The notes under the pieces were generated by a model that was not told where the DNA came from, did no database searches, and was given only the letters and a program-made list of their open reading frames with translations. Below, in pieces: positions 19,584-29,010 of a stretch of 64,000 bases of DNA (within the stretch, counting starts at the first letter, position 1; every line of letters begins with the position of its first letter). This DNA comes from a bacterium (GTDB taxonomy: Bacteria > Chloroflexota > Anaerolineae > Caldilineales > Caldilineaceae): NCBI GenBank assembly GCA_016124945.1, contig WGMT01000031.1, positions 124,001-188,000 on the forward strand. Reading direction: 5' to 3'. Both the position numbers and the translations under genes were made by a program.

Positions 19584-21881
19584 ATGACCAAACGGCAGAA
19601 ACGCAGCAAGTCGCAAAACACCGTCATCGACATTCAGAGCGCCTGGCAAGAGTTACAGGAGCAGTTAAGCACGCCCATGCTCGGGCTCTTTATCTTTCTC
19701 TTTGGCGGCTACCTGAGCCTGACCTTGCTGGTGGGCGGTGAAATCTCGTGGATCGCCGGCCTGATGGGGTGGACGGCGGGGCTTGTGGCCGTGGCAGTGC
19801 TGGCGCTGGGTCTGATCCTGATGCTGGGTGAACGCGCCGGTTACTGGAATCCACAGGCCGTAGTGGGCGCAGAATTGCTGATCCTGGGGCTGCAAAGTGG
19901 CACCTTTGTGCTTGAGCATGCCGAAGCCAATTGGAACCGTGGCAGCGCCGGCGACGCCGGCTGGCTGGGCTGGGCCATCGGCAATCTGCTCGTGGACAGC
20001 CTGGGCCGTTGGCCGGCGGGCCTTACCGTCCTCGTAATGTTGTGCGCGGCGCTCTACCTGCTCTTCCGCCACACGCCGCTGGTCTACCTCACGCCCTACT
20101 TTCAACTCTTCCGCTACGGGCGGGTTGTGCTTTCTCGCCGCGCCGCCGTGACGGCTGAACCCAAGCCTGCATCCCCGTCCGAGGATGCGCCCATCCCTGT
20201 CAACGGGCGTCGCCATGTTCCGCCGCCGCCCATGGATCTCTTTTCGTTGCCGCCCGAAGATCCAGCGCCAGCCGATTCCATTGCTACGCCACCGCCAAAG
20301 ACGGAGCCTGCCGCCAAACAGGCAAGCAAACCTAAGTCCGCAGAAAAGCCCGAGACACCCGAGAAACCGGCCCGCAACAAAGTGACGCCGCCACCCTCGA
20401 CGCGGCTGCAAACCGTGCGCGCCAGCGACGCCCTGCCCCCCATCGATCTACTGGAAAGTGACACCGGTCTTTACGGCAGCCGCGACACACAGCGCACTGA
20501 GGCGCTCATCGAGCAGACACTGGCCGACTTCAACATCCCCGTGCGTGTGGTCAATGTGGAGAGTGGCCCCACCGTCACCCAATACGGCATTGAACCGCTC
20601 TACACCGAGCGCGCCGGTCAACGGCGTAAGGTACGTGTCAGCCGCATTGTCAACCTGGCCGATGATCTGGCCTTGGCGCTGGCTGCGCCTTCGGTGCGTA
20701 TCGAAGCGCCGGTGCCCGGTCACCCCTATGTGGGCATTGAAGTGCCCAACATCGACAAGGCGATTGTGGGCATTCGCGGCGTCCTCAGTAGTTCCGAAAT
20801 GGGCAAACGCGGCGGTGCGCTTCCCCTCGCGCTAGGACGTGACACCGCCGGCGCGCCGGTGGTGAGTGATCTGGGCAAAGCGCCACACATGCTCATCGCC
20901 GGATCCACCGGATCGGGCAAGTCGGTCTGTGTCAACGCCGTCATCATTAGCCTGATCATGCACCACGGCCCCGAGAGCCTACGTTTTGTGATGGTCGATC
21001 CCAAAATGGTGGAGTTGCCAGGCTACAACGGCATCCCCCACCTGATCGGTAAAGTCATCACCGAAGTGGATCAAGTCGTCGGCGCGCTCACCTGGCTGCT
21101 TTTGCAGATGGATGACCGCTACCAGCGCTTCCGCGAAATCAAGGTGCGCAACATTGCCGACTACAACCAGAAAGCCGCCAAAGACAAAAGCCTTGAGCCG
21201 CTGCCCTACATTGTCTTGATTGTAGACGAGTTGGCCGATCTGATGATGACCGCGCCTGAAGACGTGGAACGGCAATTGGTGCGGCTGGCACAGATGGCGC
21301 GTGCCACCGGCATCCACATGATCCTGGCCACACAGCGCCCGTCCACCGACGTAGTGACAGGGTTGATCAAGGCCAACTTCCCCACGCGCATCGCCTTCGC
21401 CGTAAGCAGCCAGATCGACAGCCGGGTGATCCTCGACAGCAACGGCGCAGACAAACTGCTGGGCCAGGGCGACATGCTCTTTATGAATCCCAGTGTGGCT
21501 AAGCTCATGCGTGTACAGGGCTGCTGGGTGTCTGACAAAGAAATCGAACGTGTGGTTAAGTTCTGGCAGGAGCAGGATCGCAAGGAAAACCCCAACGGCC
21601 CTATCAGCAAAGTGGCCCCGTGGGTTGGTCTCCTCGATCAGATGGACGACGAAGAGGAATTGCTGCAAGACGTGATCGACCTGATCCGCGACATGGAGAC
21701 ATGCACCACCAGCTACGTGCAGCGCAAGCTGCGCATCGGCTACCCCAAGGCGGCGCGCATGATGGAACAGCTCGAAGCCAAAGGCATTGTCGGTCCTGAC
21801 CTGGGCGGTGGGCAGGGGCGGCAGGTAAAGATGAAGAAAGAAGTGGATGGGGGGGATAACGAGGATGATGGTGATCTTTGA
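19584..21881 (+). CDS. ftsK: DNA translocase FtsK/SpoIIIE
   Basis: This 765-residue motor pumps DNA through the closing septum and helps resolve chromosome dimers. It has four membrane helices (about 30-200), a Pro/Ala-rich linker (about 205-280) and the RecA-like motor. The Walker A motif is GSTGSGKS near 440-447, and the Walker B is IVLIVDELADL near 540. RLAQMARATGIHMILATQRP and the segment DSNGADKLLGQGDMLF follow. The C-terminal gamma winged-helix domain (about 690-760) includes TSYVQRKLRIGYPKAARMME. The ATG has a weak upstream purine run. Its TGA stop overlaps the -35 box of the tRNA promoter. Confidence 0.95.
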   Translation: MTKRQKRSKSQNTVIDIQSAWQELQEQLSTPMLGLFIFLFGGYLSLTLLVGGEISWIAGLMGWTAGLVAVAVLALGLILMLGERAGYWNPQAVVGAELLILGLQSGTFVLEHAEANWNRGSAGDAGWLGWAIGNLLVDSLGRWPAGLTVLVMLCAALYLLFRHTPLVYLTPYFQLFRYGRVVLSRRAAVTAEPKPASPSEDAPIPVNGRRHVPPPPMDLFSLPPEDPAPADSIATPPPKTEPAAKQASKPKSAEKPETPEKPARNKVTPPPSTRLQTVRASDALPPIDLLESDTGLYGSRDTQRTEALIEQTLADFNIPVRVVNVESGPTVTQYGIEPLYTERAGQRRKVRVSRIVNLADDLALALAAPSVRIEAPVPGHPYVGIEVPNIDKAIVGIRGVLSSSEMGKRGGALPLALGRDTAGAPVVSDLGKAPHMLIAGSTGSGKSVCVNAVIISLIMHHGPESLRFVMVDPKMVELPGYNGIPHLIGKVITEVDQVVGALTWLLLQMDDRYQRFREIKVRNIADYNQKAAKDKSLEPLPYIVLIVDELADLMMTAPEDVERQLVRLAQMARATGIHMILATQRPSTDVVTGLIKANFPTRIAFAVSSQIDSRVILDSNGADKLLGQGDMLFMNPSVAKLMRVQGCWVSDKEIERVVKFWQEQDRKENPNGPISKVAPWVGLLDQMDDEEELLQDVIDLIRDMETCTTSYVQRKLRIGYPKAARMMEQLEAKGIVGPDLGGGQGRQVKMKKEVDGGDNEDDGDL

Positions 21882-21906
21882 CAAGCGACACGCAAAATAG
21901 TATGAT
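21878..21906 (+). promoter_or_regulatory. Sigma-70 promoter of tRNA-Val
   Basis: TTGACA (21878-21883) and TATGAT (21901-21906) are spaced by exactly 17 bp. The -35 box overlaps the ftsK stop codon, and the mature tRNA begins 17 bases after the -10. Confidence 0.85.
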
Positions 21907-21922
21907 ATCGCTTGATAATTTT

Positions 21923-21996
21923 GGGGTCATAGCTCAGTTGGTTAGAGCGCTTCGCTTACACCGAAGAAGTCGGGGGTTCGAGTCCCTCTGACCCCA
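21923..21996 (+). tRNA. tRNA-Val (anticodon TAC)
   Basis: The acceptor stem GGGGTCA (21923-21929) pairs with TGACCCC (21989-21995), followed by discriminator A. The D arm GCTC...GAGC, the anticodon stem CTTCG/CGAAG around loop CTTACAC, and the T arm with GTTCGAGT are all in place. The anticodon TAC reads valine GTA/GTG codons. The CCA end is not encoded. Confidence 0.97.
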
Positions 21997-22045
21997 CAAG
22001 TGTTTGCCATAGTCATGTGGCCTGTTGCCAAATCCAGATCGATTG

Positions 22046-22077
22046 AAAGCCCTCAACTACGGTTGGGGGCTTTTCAA
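22046..22077 (+). terminator. Rho-independent terminator after tRNA-Val
   Basis: AAAGCCCTCAAC (22046-22057) pairs with GTTGGGGGCTTT (22062-22073, one G-T pair) around a TACG loop, followed by T residues. Confidence 0.8.
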
Positions 22078-22121
22078 TAATTGAAGGCGTATCCAGTGCG
22101 CTGCGCTCTGATGCGACTGGC

Positions 22122-22520
22122 TTACACTATCGACACCGAGTAATCGCCGAGCGCTTTCGAGACCTTTTCCCGGAGAGATGAGCGGGTAAAGGGTTTGACT
22201 ACATAGCCGGATGCACCCCGATCTGCCGCTTTTGTAACGCCCTCAACCGTGGACATTGCCGTACACATAATCACGGGTAGCAAAGGGTAGCTTTGCTTAA
22301 GCATCTTTAGCACATCGAAGCCGTCATAATCCGGCATTTTCACATCAAGCAAAACACCTGCAACGTGTTTTAGATACCCCTGTGTATTGAGCTTATACAA
22401 CTTATCAAGCGTCTCACCACCACTTGCTGCCTCTAGGCAGTAGAATTCTGTTGTTAGGCACATCACCATCAGTTTTCTAACAAAAGGTTCATCATCAACC
22501 ACAAGCAAATAAGGCTTCAC
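22122..22520 (-). CDS. Single-domain response regulator (CheY-like receiver)
   Basis: The 132-residue protein is a complete receiver domain without an output domain. It has the acidic pocket VVDDE near the start, the phospho-acceptor Asp in LLDVKMPDYDGF (near residue 60), the conserved Thr in IMCTAMS and the Lys in VVKPF. The start is GTG at 22520, supported by AGGGGGA six bases before it. It lies downstream of the chemoreceptor gene on the same strand, with about 280 bases and a hairpin between. It probably relays a signal to a motor or another kinase encoded elsewhere; no CheA or flagellar gene is present here. Confidence 0.9.
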   Translation of the reverse strand: MKPYLLVVDDEPFVRKLMVMCLTTEFYCLEAASGGETLDKLYKLNTQGYLKHVAGVLLDVKMPDYDGFDVLKMLKQSYPLLPVIMCTAMSTVEGVTKAADRGASGYVVKPFTRSSLREKVSKALGDYSVSIV

Positions 22521-22700
22521 ACGATCCCCCTAACGACTGTGATGCGGTTATGCTTCCTTTCGGAACCATTTGAGACAGCGTTTGATTTTGATTCTTCCAT
22601 TTATACCCTATGTATTACACAAAATAAACAGATAAATCTTTACACCAAGCTGTCAGATTCTCTTTTTCAGCAGGTATGTCGATTCTGGCTCAAACATGAA

Positions 22701-22731
22701 CGGACCCGATCTCTCTACAAGATCGGGTCCG
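22701..22731 (-). terminator. Hairpin downstream of the chemoreceptor gene
   Basis: A perfect 12-bp stem, CGGACCCGATCT (22701-22712) with AGATCGGGTCCG (22720-22731), lies about 73 bases past the chemoreceptor stop. Only a weak T-rich tail follows on the minus strand, so it may be a terminator or an RNA-stabilising hairpin. The rest of 22521-22803 shows no gene I can support. Confidence 0.6.
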
Positions 22732-22803
22732 CCAACAGCTACAAAGTAAGCGAGCCAATCGGTCGCCTTTGATCGGTCACAAGGGTATCAGTCAAGACTC
22801 GTG

Positions 22804-25575
22804 TCAATTGTGCCAGCCATTACCGCGGCCAGGCACATAACTATCGATGCCGTTACCAACCATGTTGCTCTTTTTGCCGTTAGATACAAGAACGTTGACT
22901 GGGCGTTGCTCGAACATGTCCGGGTTTGTATCGGCGTTTAACTGGAAGCTTGCGGCAATTTCCTGGAGATCGGCGGCCATTGCCGAGAGCGACTGCACGG
23001 CAGTGGTGACTTCTTCCACCTGTGAATTGACAGATTTCGTCATCGCATTGATCTCTTCAACAGATGCACTATTCTCTTCCGCAGAAGCAGCGACCTCTTC
23101 AGCAGCGGCGCTGTTTTCTTCGGCCACGCTTGCAATCTCTTCAATCGCATGACGGAGCGGCTCATGGCTGGCCGTAAGAACAGTCGTCGCTTCCATATTT
23201 TCTTCAATGACGCCGGCTACCTGCTGCATCGCCTCTTGTACATTTTGGCTGCTGCTCCCCAGATCCGCTACGGACCGCTGTAGTTGCTGCATCTGCTCGC
23301 GTACCTGAGACATGGCACTGCGGATACCGGCAAGCGCATGTTCGGCGTCACCGGCAGTCTCTAAGCCCTGCTGCACCTGACGGTCATTCTCTTCCATGGC
23401 AGAGACAGCCTGCGAGGCAGCATCTTGTACCGTGCTTACCAGTTCGGTAATCTCCTCAGCCGATTTGGCCGAGCGCTCGGCCAGCTTGCGTACCTCATCT
23501 GCAACAACAGCAAAACCTTTACCATGCTCCCCAGCACGGGCCGCTTCAATCGCAGCGTTTAACGAAAGCAGATTCGTGCGTTCGGCGATTTCGTTGATCA
23601 CCTGCACAATGGCGCCAATTTGCCGGGAGCGCTTGCCCATTTCGCTGATACGATGCGTAACCTGCTCGGCGGTTTTGGCAACGCTGTTGATGCCGGTAAT
23701 TGTCTTAGAAACGGCCTGTGTACCAGACTGTGCGGCTTGCACCGCAGTGGACACGGCTTGTTCGCTGGCACCGGTGGCAGATTCCACCTGTTTGATTGCA
23801 ACCGAGAGTCGCCCATGGAAGACCTGATCCGCTGCCTCAATCGACTGTGTCTGCCGCATTGAACCTTGGGTAATGCGCTGAATTACTTCCTCCTGCTCCT
23901 CAACAATCATGCGGCTACGTTCCATCACCTCGGCTTGCTGCGCTGCACCTAAAGCCACTTGGCCAATCGTCTGTGCGACCTGTTGGGTGGTGCCGCCCAT
24001 AACGTCAATCGTTTCGGTGATCTGCCGTGTGGCATCATTGGCCTGCGCAGAAACATGGGCAAGTTGTTGGCTCGATGATAGTAGCCCACGTGCATTGGCC
24101 TGTACGCTGCCTACAGTCTTGCGTAGGTGAGCAAGCATCTGGAAAACGGCACGGCCAAGCACATCTTTATCAGAAAGAGGAATCACTTCAACCTTCAGAT
24201 TGCCTTGTGCGACTTCACCCATCGCTTTTGACATGTTTTGTTGATAGCCGACCATCTGTTGGAAGGCGTTGCCCAACACATCCTGTTCAGACTTGGGTGC
24301 GACTTTAACTGCCAGGTTGCCCTGAGCCAGTTGGCTGGCGGCGGTGGCCATCTCATGTTGATAGTCCAACATTTGCTGGAAGGCATGGCCCAACACATCC
24401 TTTTGAGACTGTGGTGTCACCTGGGCAGAGAGATCGCCCTTTGCGAGAAGCTTTGCGGCTTGTGCCATCTCCTGTTGATAGCCAATCATGCGGCGGAACT
24501 GATCGGCAAGTAGCCCGATTTCGTCTTTGCCTTGATGTGCCACTTCTTGCTCAATATCCCCCGACGCCAACGCTGCCGCAGATTGGCTGATCACGTTGAG
24601 CGGGCGTGAGATGTTACGCGATAGCCACAATGCGACTATGATGACCAGACCAGCCGTGATCAGCGCCATCAAAAGAAACTGATTGCGAAGTTGGTAAATC
24701 TGTGCGAAAGCTTCAGCTACATCGATCTCCGACACCAACCCCCAAGCGAGTCCCTGTGTGTCAACAGGCTCATAAGCGCCTAACACTGGGTTACTACGAT
24801 AGTCCAGATACTCTTGATAACCGCTGTCTCCAGCCAGTACAGACCGGCTGGCAACTGTATCAATTTGCAGTTCCAATTCTGCACGCTCTTGAATAAAGCC
24901 ATCGGCAATCAATTGCGAGGTGAAGCGTGAAGGGGTGATTAAATACCCCTCGCTGTTGATAAGATAGGTTTCGCCCGTTTCGCCTTCTTGACTAGATTTC
25001 GCAATTTCAGCCAACTCGATCGTTTTGACGTTGGCGGCTACTATGCCAGTAACCTCACCATCCGTGTAAAGAGGCGCAGCAACCACAAAGACCATATCGC
25101 CACTAACACGCGAAATAACCATTTCGGAGACGGTGAATTGCCCCCGAATAGCTCTTTGGAAATAATCTCTATCAGAGAAATTATAGCTCTGACCATCGGT
25201 GGTGTAGAGCGTTTGCCCCTGCGTATCGATCACAGAGATCAGTTCATAGTAAGATACACTTGCTTTCAGCGCATTCAGAGTTTCGGAAATGTAATCCATG
25301 TCTGTTGACTGTAGGGCCGCGCTGCCAGCGAGAACATGAACATTGCTGGCTCGCTCGTCAATCCACTGCTCCATTGCCATTGCGGTGAGCGTGACATTGT
25401 CCTCAAGATTTTCAGCAATTTGGGTGTGAATGATCTCTTCGCTACGCAGGTAAGCCATAACACTTGCCGCAATCAAGGGGACCAAAGACAAAATGAGGAA
25501 AAAGGTTACCAACTTACTACCAAATGAATGTTGCCAAGAAATCGCTTGGGATCGTTCGGTTATACGGCCAACCAT
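22804..25575 (-). CDS. Methyl-accepting chemotaxis protein with Cache sensor and multiple HAMP units
   Basis: The 923-residue transmembrane receptor begins with a cytoplasmic leader and TM1 (about 22-44). An extracellular dCache-like sensor follows (about 45-290, with [14 protein letters not shown] and [15 protein letters not shown]), then TM2 (about 292-314). Next comes a HAMP domain and at least three HAMP-like repeats, each ending QQM..YQ and containing [16 protein letters not shown] or QGNLKVEV. The signalling tip includes [20 protein letters not shown] and [12 protein letters not shown]. The tandem HAMP array is unusual and may act as a signal relay. The ATG at 25575 has AAGGAAAG upstream. 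Ligand unknown. Confidence 0.93.
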   Translation of the reverse strand: MVGRITERSQAISWQHSFGSKLVTFFLILSLVPLIAASVMAYLRSEEIIHTQIAENLEDNVTLTAMAMEQWIDERASNVHVLAGSAALQSTDMDYISETLNALKASVSYYELISVIDTQGQTLYTTDGQSYNFSDRDYFQRAIRGQFTVSEMVISRVSGDMVFVVAAPLYTDGEVTGIVAANVKTIELAEIAKSSQEGETGETYLINSEGYLITPSRFTSQLIADGFIQERAELELQIDTVASRSVLAGDSGYQEYLDYRSNPVLGAYEPVDTQGLAWGLVSEIDVAEAFAQIYQLRNQFLLMALITAGLVIIVALWLSRNISRPLNVISQSAAALASGDIEQEVAHQGKDEIGLLADQFRRMIGYQQEMAQAAKLLAKGDLSAQVTPQSQKDVLGHAFQQMLDYQHEMATAASQLAQGNLAVKVAPKSEQDVLGNAFQQMVGYQQNMSKAMGEVAQGNLKVEVIPLSDKDVLGRAVFQMLAHLRKTVGSVQANARGLLSSSQQLAHVSAQANDATRQITETIDVMGGTTQQVAQTIGQVALGAAQQAEVMERSRMIVEEQEEVIQRITQGSMRQTQSIEAADQVFHGRLSVAIKQVESATGASEQAVSTAVQAAQSGTQAVSKTITGINSVAKTAEQVTHRISEMGKRSRQIGAIVQVINEIAERTNLLSLNAAIEAARAGEHGKGFAVVADEVRKLAERSAKSAEEITELVSTVQDAASQAVSAMEENDRQVQQGLETAGDAEHALAGIRSAMSQVREQMQQLQRSVADLGSSSQNVQEAMQQVAGVIEENMEATTVLTASHEPLRHAIEEIASVAEENSAAAEEVAASAEENSASVEEINAMTKSVNSQVEEVTTAVQSLSAMAADLQEIAASFQLNADTNPDMFEQRPVNVLVSNGKKSNMVGNGIDSYVPGRGNGWHN

Positions 25576-25923
25576 GCTTTCTTTCCTTCTGAATGAAGTG
25601 TCATATCTTCTGGGGTTGTTGAATCCGTTTGAGCCTGTGTACGATTAAGCAATGTCAGATATCGGACCGACGCCCCTGCTTGTTTATCCGCTAATTTTCG
25701 TAAGATGAAAATACAACTTGCATCACATAAAAAAAACATACGATTGTCAACCTCGATAGAGAGAATTGCCAAACCGATCTATGGCGTATTCCGTTTATTC
25801 TCCAATCACCGTAAGCTGTACATAAACCAGCTACACTATGTCGATGGGTTTTATGACGCGCGCAGATTTAGGGTAACCTGTTTTGTGTACGCACTCGTGT
25901 CGAAAACAGGTAGGGGGAAATGT
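25576..25923. promoter_or_regulatory. Divergent intergenic region between chemoreceptor and NHL protein
   Basis: This 348-bp region must hold promoters for two divergent genes and is richer in A and T than its surroundings. I cannot identify a -35/-10 pair with confidence. The open frame running through it upstream of the NHL start has no family resemblance and is treated as non-coding. Confidence 0.35.
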
Positions 25924-26952
25924 ATGAAACAGACCGGGCCGATGATAAGATATTGGCACGCAGTTACGTTGCTTACGCTGTTCGTCGCACTGTGGATCGC
26001 TCTGGTGAGTGGTGCGCAGGCCGCGGAAACGCCGCCTCCCTTCGTCACCAGCTGGGGTAGCCTGGGCAACAATCCTGGCCAATTTGCCTACCCCTACGAT
26101 GTGGCAGTGGACACACAAGGCAACCTCTACGTGGTGTCGTGGAATCAGGTACAAAAGTTCACACCCATCGGTGATTTCCTGGTGCGCTGGGGCGGCGTCG
26201 GCGGCACAGACGGCCTCTTTCAACGCCCCTCCGCCGTGGCCATTGACAGCGACGGCAATGTCTATGTTGTCGATACAGGCAATGCCCGCATTCAGAAGTT
26301 TGATACGAATGGGCAGTTTTTACTCAAATGGGGCGATGAAGGCGGCAAAGACGGCGAGTTCCAAAACCCGTCCGGCATTGCAATAGACGCCAACGACCAT
26401 GTTTACGTGGTGGATCAGGGCAACAACCGCATCCAAAAGTTCGATAGCGAAGGCGTCTTTTTGCACAAGTGGGGCGAAGGCGAGTACGGGGTAGACGGCA
26501 AATTCTGGCAGCCGCAACGTATTGCAGTGGACGGTGAAGGCAATGTCTATATTACCGACCGCGATCGCATCGAAAAGTTTGACGGCGAAGGCAACTTCCT
26601 GGCGGCATGGGGAAGCCTGGGCAGCGGCGAAGGACAGTTTAGCGTCCCCTGGGCAATTGCGGTTGACAGCGCGGACAATGTCTACGTCACCGATTGGGGT
26701 ATCGCGGCGCAGACAACGCAGCAACGGGTGCTCAAGTTCAGCCGCGACGGCGTCTTCCTCACACAGTGGGGCGTCCGCGGTGACAACACAGGACAGTTCG
26801 ACTCGGCTTACGGCGTTGTGGTGCACCCAAACGGCAATATCTACGTAGCAGATACCGGCAATCACCGTATTCAAGTCTTCGGTGATCAGCCTTTGCCCAC
26901 ACCGACACCGAACAGTGAGCGCACTGTCTATCTGCCAAGTGTAGAGAAATAA
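25924..26952 (+). CDS. Secreted NHL-repeat beta-propeller protein
   Basis: The ATG at 25924 has GGGGGAAA upstream and opens a clear signal peptide (VTLLTLFVALWIALVSGAQA). The mature protein, of 342 total residues, has six NHL repeats, each with the pattern G.F..P..VAVD..GNVYVxDxxNxRIQKF and WG, predicting a six-bladed propeller. NHL propellers usually bind proteins, glycans or small ligands; no enzyme motif is seen. After a PTPTP linker the protein ends ERTVYLPSVEK, a short C-terminal tail type that recurs in secreted Chloroflexota proteins and may be a sorting signal. It is monocistronic as far as can be seen. Confidence 0.88.
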   Translation: MKQTGPMIRYWHAVTLLTLFVALWIALVSGAQAAETPPPFVTSWGSLGNNPGQFAYPYDVAVDTQGNLYVVSWNQVQKFTPIGDFLVRWGGVGGTDGLFQRPSAVAIDSDGNVYVVDTGNARIQKFDTNGQFLLKWGDEGGKDGEFQNPSGIAIDANDHVYVVDQGNNRIQKFDSEGVFLHKWGEGEYGVDGKFWQPQRIAVDGEGNVYITDRDRIEKFDGEGNFLAAWGSLGSGEGQFSVPWAIAVDSADNVYVTDWGIAAQTTQQRVLKFSRDGVFLTQWGVRGDNTGQFDSAYGVVVHPNGNIYVADTGNHRIQVFGDQPLPTPTPNSERTVYLPSVEK

Positions 26953-27045
26953 AGTAACGATACAGCCATAGGTGCAGATGCCGAGTCTCTCCTGGCCAGT
27001 GGCACCTTTACGGTGACGAAGTAAATCATCGATTGGAGATGAGTG

Positions 27046-27486
27046 ATGCGTGTTGAACTCTTTTGCCTGTGCGATGCCGCCACCACCCACGCCGGCAAAT
27101 TGAACTTGCTGGGCACCTTCGACACCATCTTTACCCGAGAGATGCCGGTGGTTCACCCCAGTTGTGCCATTGCCGTGCGGTTGCGCTGGGAACGGATCGA
27201 ATCAAACGCCAACCATCGTATCGCCATCCAATTTGTCGACGAAGACGGCCACGAAGTCATGCCGCGCTGGGAAGGAAGCATCACCGTCCACGGCATGCAG
27301 GAACGCTCGTCAACTGCCACCGATCTGACGCTGAGCCTAAGCCGTATCCAGTTCAATGCATACGGCCAATACGCCGTCGACCTGGCAGTAGACGGTCGGC
27401 TCGAAGCGTCACTGCCGCTCTACGTGCTCCCCATGCAGCAGGACACCCCCACCCTCGATGCGCCACCACCAACAATTGGCCAGTAA
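27046..27486 (+). CDS. Conserved hypothetical protein (DUF6941-like)
   Basis: The 146-residue soluble protein begins MRVELFCLCDAATTHAGKLNLLGTF, shown here only in part as the start LFCLCDAA. It is all-beta in appearance, with an Ig-like pattern (RIAIQFVDEDG, ITVHG, YAVDLAVDG). The opening matches my memory of DUF6941 proteins (A-D-A...G...NilGxFd), whose function is unknown. The ATG at 27046 is favoured over the adjacent GTG at 27043 because GGAG is seven bases upstream of it. It lies between the NHL gene and selA on the same strand but with gaps of about 100 bases, so an operon is unproven. Confidence 0.65.
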   Translation: MRVELFCLCDAATTHAGKLNLLGTFDTIFTREMPVVHPSCAIAVRLRWERIESNANHRIAIQFVDEDGHEVMPRWEGSITVHGMQERSSTATDLTLSLSRIQFNAYGQYAVDLAVDGRLEASLPLYVLPMQQDTPTLDAPPPTIGQ

Positions 27487-27591
27487 CGCACCGATTTCCG
27501 ACGCGATTGCGTATCGTCCCACACAACGCCGCACAAATGTTGAGCAAGCGCACATTGCCGCCGACATGAACGTGCTATCCTAGCCAACAAG

Positions 27592-29010
27592 ATGACAATA
27601 CAAAACAATTCGACACACACCACCCTATCGTGGCAAGACGTGCTGCGCACCCTGCCGTCTGTTGACGCGCTCCTACGGCACGACATACTGCGCCCGCTGA
27701 TTGAGCGTGAGGGTTTACAGGTTGTCACCGACGCCGTGCGCCAGGCATTGGACACAGTGCGCGGGCAGATCCGCAGCGGTCACCTCGAGGCGGTTCCCAC
27801 CGATTGGGCGCAGCACATCGACGAACTATTGCACGCCGTCAGTCGCCCGTCCTTGCGCTCGGTGATCAACGCCACCGGGGTGATCATCCACACCAATTTA
27901 GGACGTGCGCCGCTGAGCGAAGCCGCCCGCCGCGCCATTGCCGACCTGGGCAACGGCTACACCAATCTGGAATACGACCTGGATGAAGGGCGGCGCGGCA
28001 GCCGCTACGACCACGCACGTACGTTGCTCCGTCAACTTACCGGCGCGGAGGACGCGCTGGTGGTGAACAACAACGCCGCAGCCGTCTACTTTGCCCTGGC
28101 GGCGCTGTGCCAGGGGCAGGCAGTGGTGATCAGCCGCGGCCAACTGGTGGAGATCGGCGGCGGTTTCCGCATCCCGGATGTTCTGCGCCAGAGCGGGGCA
28201 CGGCTGGTGGAAGTCGGCACCACCAATCGCACCCATCCACGCGATTTCGCCGACGCCATTGATGACGACACGGCAGCGTTGATGCGCGTCCATGCCAGCA
28301 ATTTCAAGCAGATGGGCTTTGTCACCCAACCGGCGCTGGCCGAACTGGTAGAGATTGCAGCGCAACATCCCCGGCGTCCACTCGTGATCGACGATCTGGG
28401 CAGTGGCACCTTCCTCGACACCGCGGCCTACGGGCTTTCCCCTGAGCCGACGGTACAGGAAAGCGTTGCAGCAGGCACGGATCTGGTCACCTTCAGCGGT
28501 GACAAGTTGCTGGGTGGGCCGCAGGCAGGGATCATTGTGGGCAAACGCGAGCCGATAGCGATCCTGCGCAAGCACCCAATGGCGCGCGCCCTGCGCGTTG
28601 ACAAGATGACGCTGGCTGCGTTGGATGCCACGTTGCGATCCTATGTACGGGGCCGCGCCGTGGAGGAGATCCCCGTGTGGCGCATGATCTCGGCGCCGTT
28701 GCACGAGTTAAGTCAACGCGCCGAAGGTTGGCGACAACAGCTTGCAAACGTGGGCCTTTCCACTTCGGTGCAGAAAGGCGAAAGCACGGTGGGCGGCGGC
28801 AGTCTGCCAGGTGAGACACTGCCCACGTGGCTGCTGGCGTTGGATCTGCCCCGCCCCGACGAGGCCGCCGCCTGCCTACGCCGCGCCAGTACACCGGTGA
28901 TCGTGCGCATTCAGCAGGATCGTCTGATCCTCGATCCGCGTACTGTCGATCCCGCCGAAGACGCCACATTGTTGAACATCCTACTGACGCTGAAAGATGA
29001 CACATGGTAA
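27592..29010 (+). CDS. selA: L-seryl-tRNA(Sec) selenium transferase
   Basis: This PLP enzyme converts seryl-tRNA(Sec) to selenocysteyl-tRNA with selenophosphate. The 472-residue length is typical. The N-terminal domain starts LPSVDALLRHDILRPL, and the core has INATGVIIHTNLGRAPL, LVVNNNAAAVYFAL, the region EIGGGFRIPDVLRQSGARLV and the PLP lysine in TFSGDKLLGGPQAG. There is no ribosome binding site. An extended -10 (TGC TATCCT, 27573-27581) ends ten bases before the ATG, so the leader may be only a few bases. SelB, SelD and tRNA-Sec are not in this window. It overlaps the kinase gene that follows by seven bases. Confidence 0.93.
   Translation: MTIQNNSTHTTLSWQDVLRTLPSVDALLRHDILRPLIEREGLQVVTDAVRQALDTVRGQIRSGHLEAVPTDWAQHIDELLHAVSRPSLRSVINATGVIIHTNLGRAPLSEAARRAIADLGNGYTNLEYDLDEGRRGSRYDHARTLLRQLTGAEDALVVNNNAAAVYFALAALCQGQAVVISRGQLVEIGGGFRIPDVLRQSGARLVEVGTTNRTHPRDFADAIDDDTAALMRVHASNFKQMGFVTQPALAELVEIAAQHPRRPLVIDDLGSGTFLDTAAYGLSPEPTVQESVAAGTDLVTFSGDKLLGGPQAGIIVGKREPIAILRKHPMARALRVDKMTLAALDATLRSYVRGRAVEEIPVWRMISAPLHELSQRAEGWRQQLANVGLSTSVQKGESTVGGGSLPGETLPTWLLALDLPRPDEAAACLRRASTPVIVRIQQDRLILDPRTVDPAEDATLLNILLTLKDDTW

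Noticed and set aside
22539..22700. Possible small RNA gene in the AT-rich gap
   Set aside because: No promoter/terminator pair in the right order is visible; the only strong hairpin fits better as the end of the chemoreceptor transcript.
22539..22772. 77-codon plus-strand frame between the receiver and chemoreceptor genes
   Set aside because: No ribosome binding site, no family resemblance, and it runs across the hairpin at 22701-22731.
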